From SIG438 sp034117945 (GTDB lineage Bacteria > Bacillota > Clostridia > HGM11514): a DNA stretch of 6,062 nt. Made by a program: the position numbers and the translations under genes. This document shows, piece by piece, positions 4,541-6,062 of the stretch. Under the pieces are notes generated by a model that worked only from the letters and a program-made list of their open reading frames with translations, made no database searches and had not been told where the DNA came from. The stretch lies in NCBI GenBank assembly GCA_034117945.1, contig JAXEOR010000117.1, positions 1 through 6,062 of the forward strand. Reading direction: 5' to 3'. Numbering within the stretch: the first letter of the stretch is position 1; every line of letters starts with the position of its first letter.

Positions 4541-5899
4541 ATGAAGGAATATCATTTTGAAACATTATGTCAGCAGGCGATTGATCTGCTGGAGCAAAAG
4601 AAATATGCCCAGCTGCGGGCTGTGCTGGATACCATGAATGCTACAGACATTGCGCTGATGGCAGAAGAGGTGGAGGAAGCGGTGCTTCCCCTGCTGTTTC
4701 GGATTTTGCCAAAGGAAACAGCGGCTGAGGTGTTTGTGGAAATGGAGTCGGAAACCCAGCAAACCTTAATCCGAGCCTTCAGCGACCGGGAGTTAAAGCA
4801 GGTGATCGATCAAATGTATCTGGACGATACGGTGGATTTGATTGAAGAAATGCCTGCCAATGTGGTGAAGCGGATTTTGCGCCATACCGACCCGGATATG
4901 CGCAAAAAAATCAATGAGGTTCTTCAGTATCCTAAGGACAGTGCCGGCAGCATTATGACCATCGAGTATGTGGATTTGAGAAAGGACATGACTGTTGGTC
5001 AAGCATTTGAGCATATTCGAAAAACCGGTGTGGATAAGGAAACCATTTATACCTGTTATGTGACCGAGGCAGACCGCAAGCTGATCGGTCTGGTAACCGT
5101 CAAAACGCTGCTGCTGGCAGAGGATAGTCTGAAGCTGAGTGATGTGATGGAAACCAACATCATTTCCGTGAACACCCTGGAGGATCAGGAAACGGTGGTT
5201 CAGCAGTTCGATAAATACGATTTTCTGGCCATCCCGGTGGTGGACGGGGAAAATCGGCTGGTGGGAATTGTGACGGTGGATGACGCTATGGATATTCTCC
5301 GGGAGGAAAATTCGGAGGATATTTCCAAGATGGCGGCTGTCACCCCCTCTGACAGACCTTATTTGAAAACCCGGCCGGTGAGTCTTTGGAAGGCAAGAGT
5401 CCCATGGCTGCTGCTTTTGATGATTTCGGCAACCTTTACGGGGATGATCATTTCTTCCTTTGAAAAAAAGCTGGCAGCCTGCGTTGCACTGACCGCTTAT
5501 ATCCCAATGTTGATGGGAACGGCGGGTAATTCTGGAAATCAGGCCTCTGCAACGGTGATCCAGGGGATTTCTGTGGGAGAAATTAAATTTTCTGATACCC
5601 TTCGGGTGATCTGGAAGGAAACCCGGGTTGCGCTGCTGTGCGGTATCACCCTGGCAGTGTGCAATTTTGTGAAAATGATGTTACTGGATCAACGTGGAAT
5701 GGCGGTAGCGCTTGCAGTGTGCGTTACGCTGCCCTTTGTGGTCATATGTGCAAAAATTGTGGGATCCGGCCTTCCTATCTTAGCAAAAAAGCTTGGATTT
5801 GACCCGGCGGTTATGGCTAGCCCTTTTATTTCCACAATTATGGATTCTGTTTCACTGCTGATTTATTTTCAAGTAGCCAGCTATTTTTTGCAGCTTTGA
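4541..5899 (+). CDS. mgtE: Magnesium transporter/channel MgtE
   Basis: MgtE is a dimeric Mg2+ channel in the cytoplasmic membrane that closes when cytosolic Mg2+ is high. The 452-residue product matches the family length and layout. An N-terminal alpha-helical superhelix spans about 1-125, including LDDTVDLIEEMP. The conserved YPKDSAGSIM follows (130-139). Two CBS domains occupy roughly 135-195 and 198-255, the second with FLAIPVVDGENRLVGIVTVDD. A plug/linker precedes five membrane helices (about 287-307, 313-332, 363-382, 387-410, 430-450). The pore signature PMLMGTAGNSGNQ (322-334) and DPAVMASPFISTIMD, with D435 aligning to the ion-selecting Asp432 of Thermus MgtE, are both present. I chose ATG 4541 over GTG 4532 because of Shine-Dalgarno spacing. 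The gene has a long leader of its own and ends at an intrinsic terminator, so it may be a separate regulatory unit. No defect is visible. Confidence 0.96.
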   Translation: MKEYHFETLCQQAIDLLEQKKYAQLRAVLDTMNATDIALMAEEVEEAVLPLLFRILPKETAAEVFVEMESETQQTLIRAFSDRELKQVIDQMYLDDTVDLIEEMPANVVKRILRHTDPDMRKKINEVLQYPKDSAGSIMTIEYVDLRKDMTVGQAFEHIRKTGVDKETIYTCYVTEADRKLIGLVTVKTLLLAEDSLKLSDVMETNIISVNTLEDQETVVQQFDKYDFLAIPVVDGENRLVGIVTVDDAMDILREENSEDISKMAAVTPSDRPYLKTRPVSLWKARVPWLLLLMISATFTGMIISSFEKKLAACVALTAYIPMLMGTAGNSGNQASATVIQGISVGEIKFSDTLRVIWKETRVALLCGITLAVCNFVKMMLLDQRGMAVALAVCVTLPFVVICAKIVGSGLPILAKKLGFDPAVMASPFISTIMDSVSLLIYFQVASYFLQL

Positions 5900-5916
5900 A
5901 AATAGGAGTTAAGAAA

Positions 5917-5980
5917 AGGATAGAGCGGTTGCAGCAATAAAGTTGCAGCCGCTTTTTTGCTTAGGAGATTTCTCTATCCT
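5917..5980 (+). terminator. Intrinsic terminator after mgtE, enclosed by a 9-bp inverted repeat
   Basis: AGCGGTTGCAGC (5924-5935) pairs with GTTGCAGCCGCT (5942-5953) over 12 bp, with two G-U pairs, around the loop AATAAA. A T-run at 5953-5958 follows. This is a classical rho-independent terminator 24 bases after the mgtE stop. In addition, AGGATAGAG (5917-5925) and CTCTATCCT (5972-5980) are a perfect 9-bp inverted repeat outside the T-run. The outer arms cannot be needed for termination because they are completed after the release point. Confidence 0.9.
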
Positions 5981-5992
5981 AGTTGTTTTTCC

Positions 5993-6021
5993 TTGCTTTT
6001 CCGAAAGGAAAATGGTATAAT
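5993..6021 (+). promoter_or_regulatory. Extended -10 promoter for a gene beyond the window
   Basis: TATAAT (6016-6021) is a perfect -10 and is preceded by TG at 6013-6014 (TGGTATAAT, extended -10). TTGCTT (5993-5998) lies at the optimal 17-base spacing as a partial -35. The spacer contains TTTTCC-GAAA-GGAAAA (5997-6012), a perfect 6-bp dyad that could be an operator. It follows the mgtE terminator directly and points off the right edge. No coding start is visible before the window ends. Confidence 0.65.
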
Positions 6022-6062
6022 GAATTTATAAAATATTTTGATAAAAAATCCGTTATAGTATC

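Noticed and set aside
4531..4541. GGTGGCGCC near the mgtE start looked like a T-box TGGNACC element
   Set aside because: No match to the full T-box sequence, no stem I or specifier loop, and it overlaps the ribosome binding site.
4272..4565. 97-codon open frame on the minus strand across the mgtE leader
   Set aside because: Low-complexity Cys/Ser/Pro-rich translation with no recognisable domain and antisense to a probable regulatory leader; no supporting promoter seen.

Overview
The window is chromosomal DNA from a low-to-moderate-GC Gram-positive bacterium, most likely a Clostridia-class Firmicute, possibly Lachnospiraceae-like. The order ffh, rpsP, khpA, rimM, trmD is the usual Firmicute arrangement, Shine-Dalgarno sequences are strong, and protein motifs such as the TrmD LLEYPQYTRP stretch look Gram-positive. 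Placement below class level is inference. All genes lie on the plus strand. I saw no tRNA or rRNA gene, insertion sequence, phage gene or CRISPR array.

Bases 1-2580 hold a compact translation and protein-targeting operon: the 3' part of ffh (signal recognition particle GTPase), rpsP (ribosomal protein S16), khpA (small KH-domain RNA-binding protein), rimM (30S maturation factor) and trmD (tRNA m1G37 methyltransferase). rimM and trmD overlap by 4 bases, and short gaps separate the others. Two inverted repeats sit in or beside gaps: an all-A/T hairpin before rpsP, and a palindrome plus a U-loop hairpin between khpA and rimM. The usual next gene, rplS (L19), is absent.

Bases 2581-4261 hold two genes on which the operon context says little: a five-helix membrane protein with an extracytoplasmic C-terminal domain resembling BamE/SmpA-type domains, and a TIM-barrel sugar phosphate isomerase/epimerase. 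They are 20 bases apart and probably co-transcribed.

Bases 4262-4540 form a 279-base leader before mgtE (Mg2+ transporter/channel). I could not align it to the M-box Mg2+ riboswitch. It contains a 32-codon open frame with a strong Shine-Dalgarno and two mutually exclusive hairpins, so it may be an attenuator-type or otherwise unrecognised control element. This is the most interesting part of the window. mgtE ends at a strong intrinsic terminator enclosed in an extra 9-bp inverted repeat. The last 70 bases carry an extended -10 promoter for a gene beyond the window.
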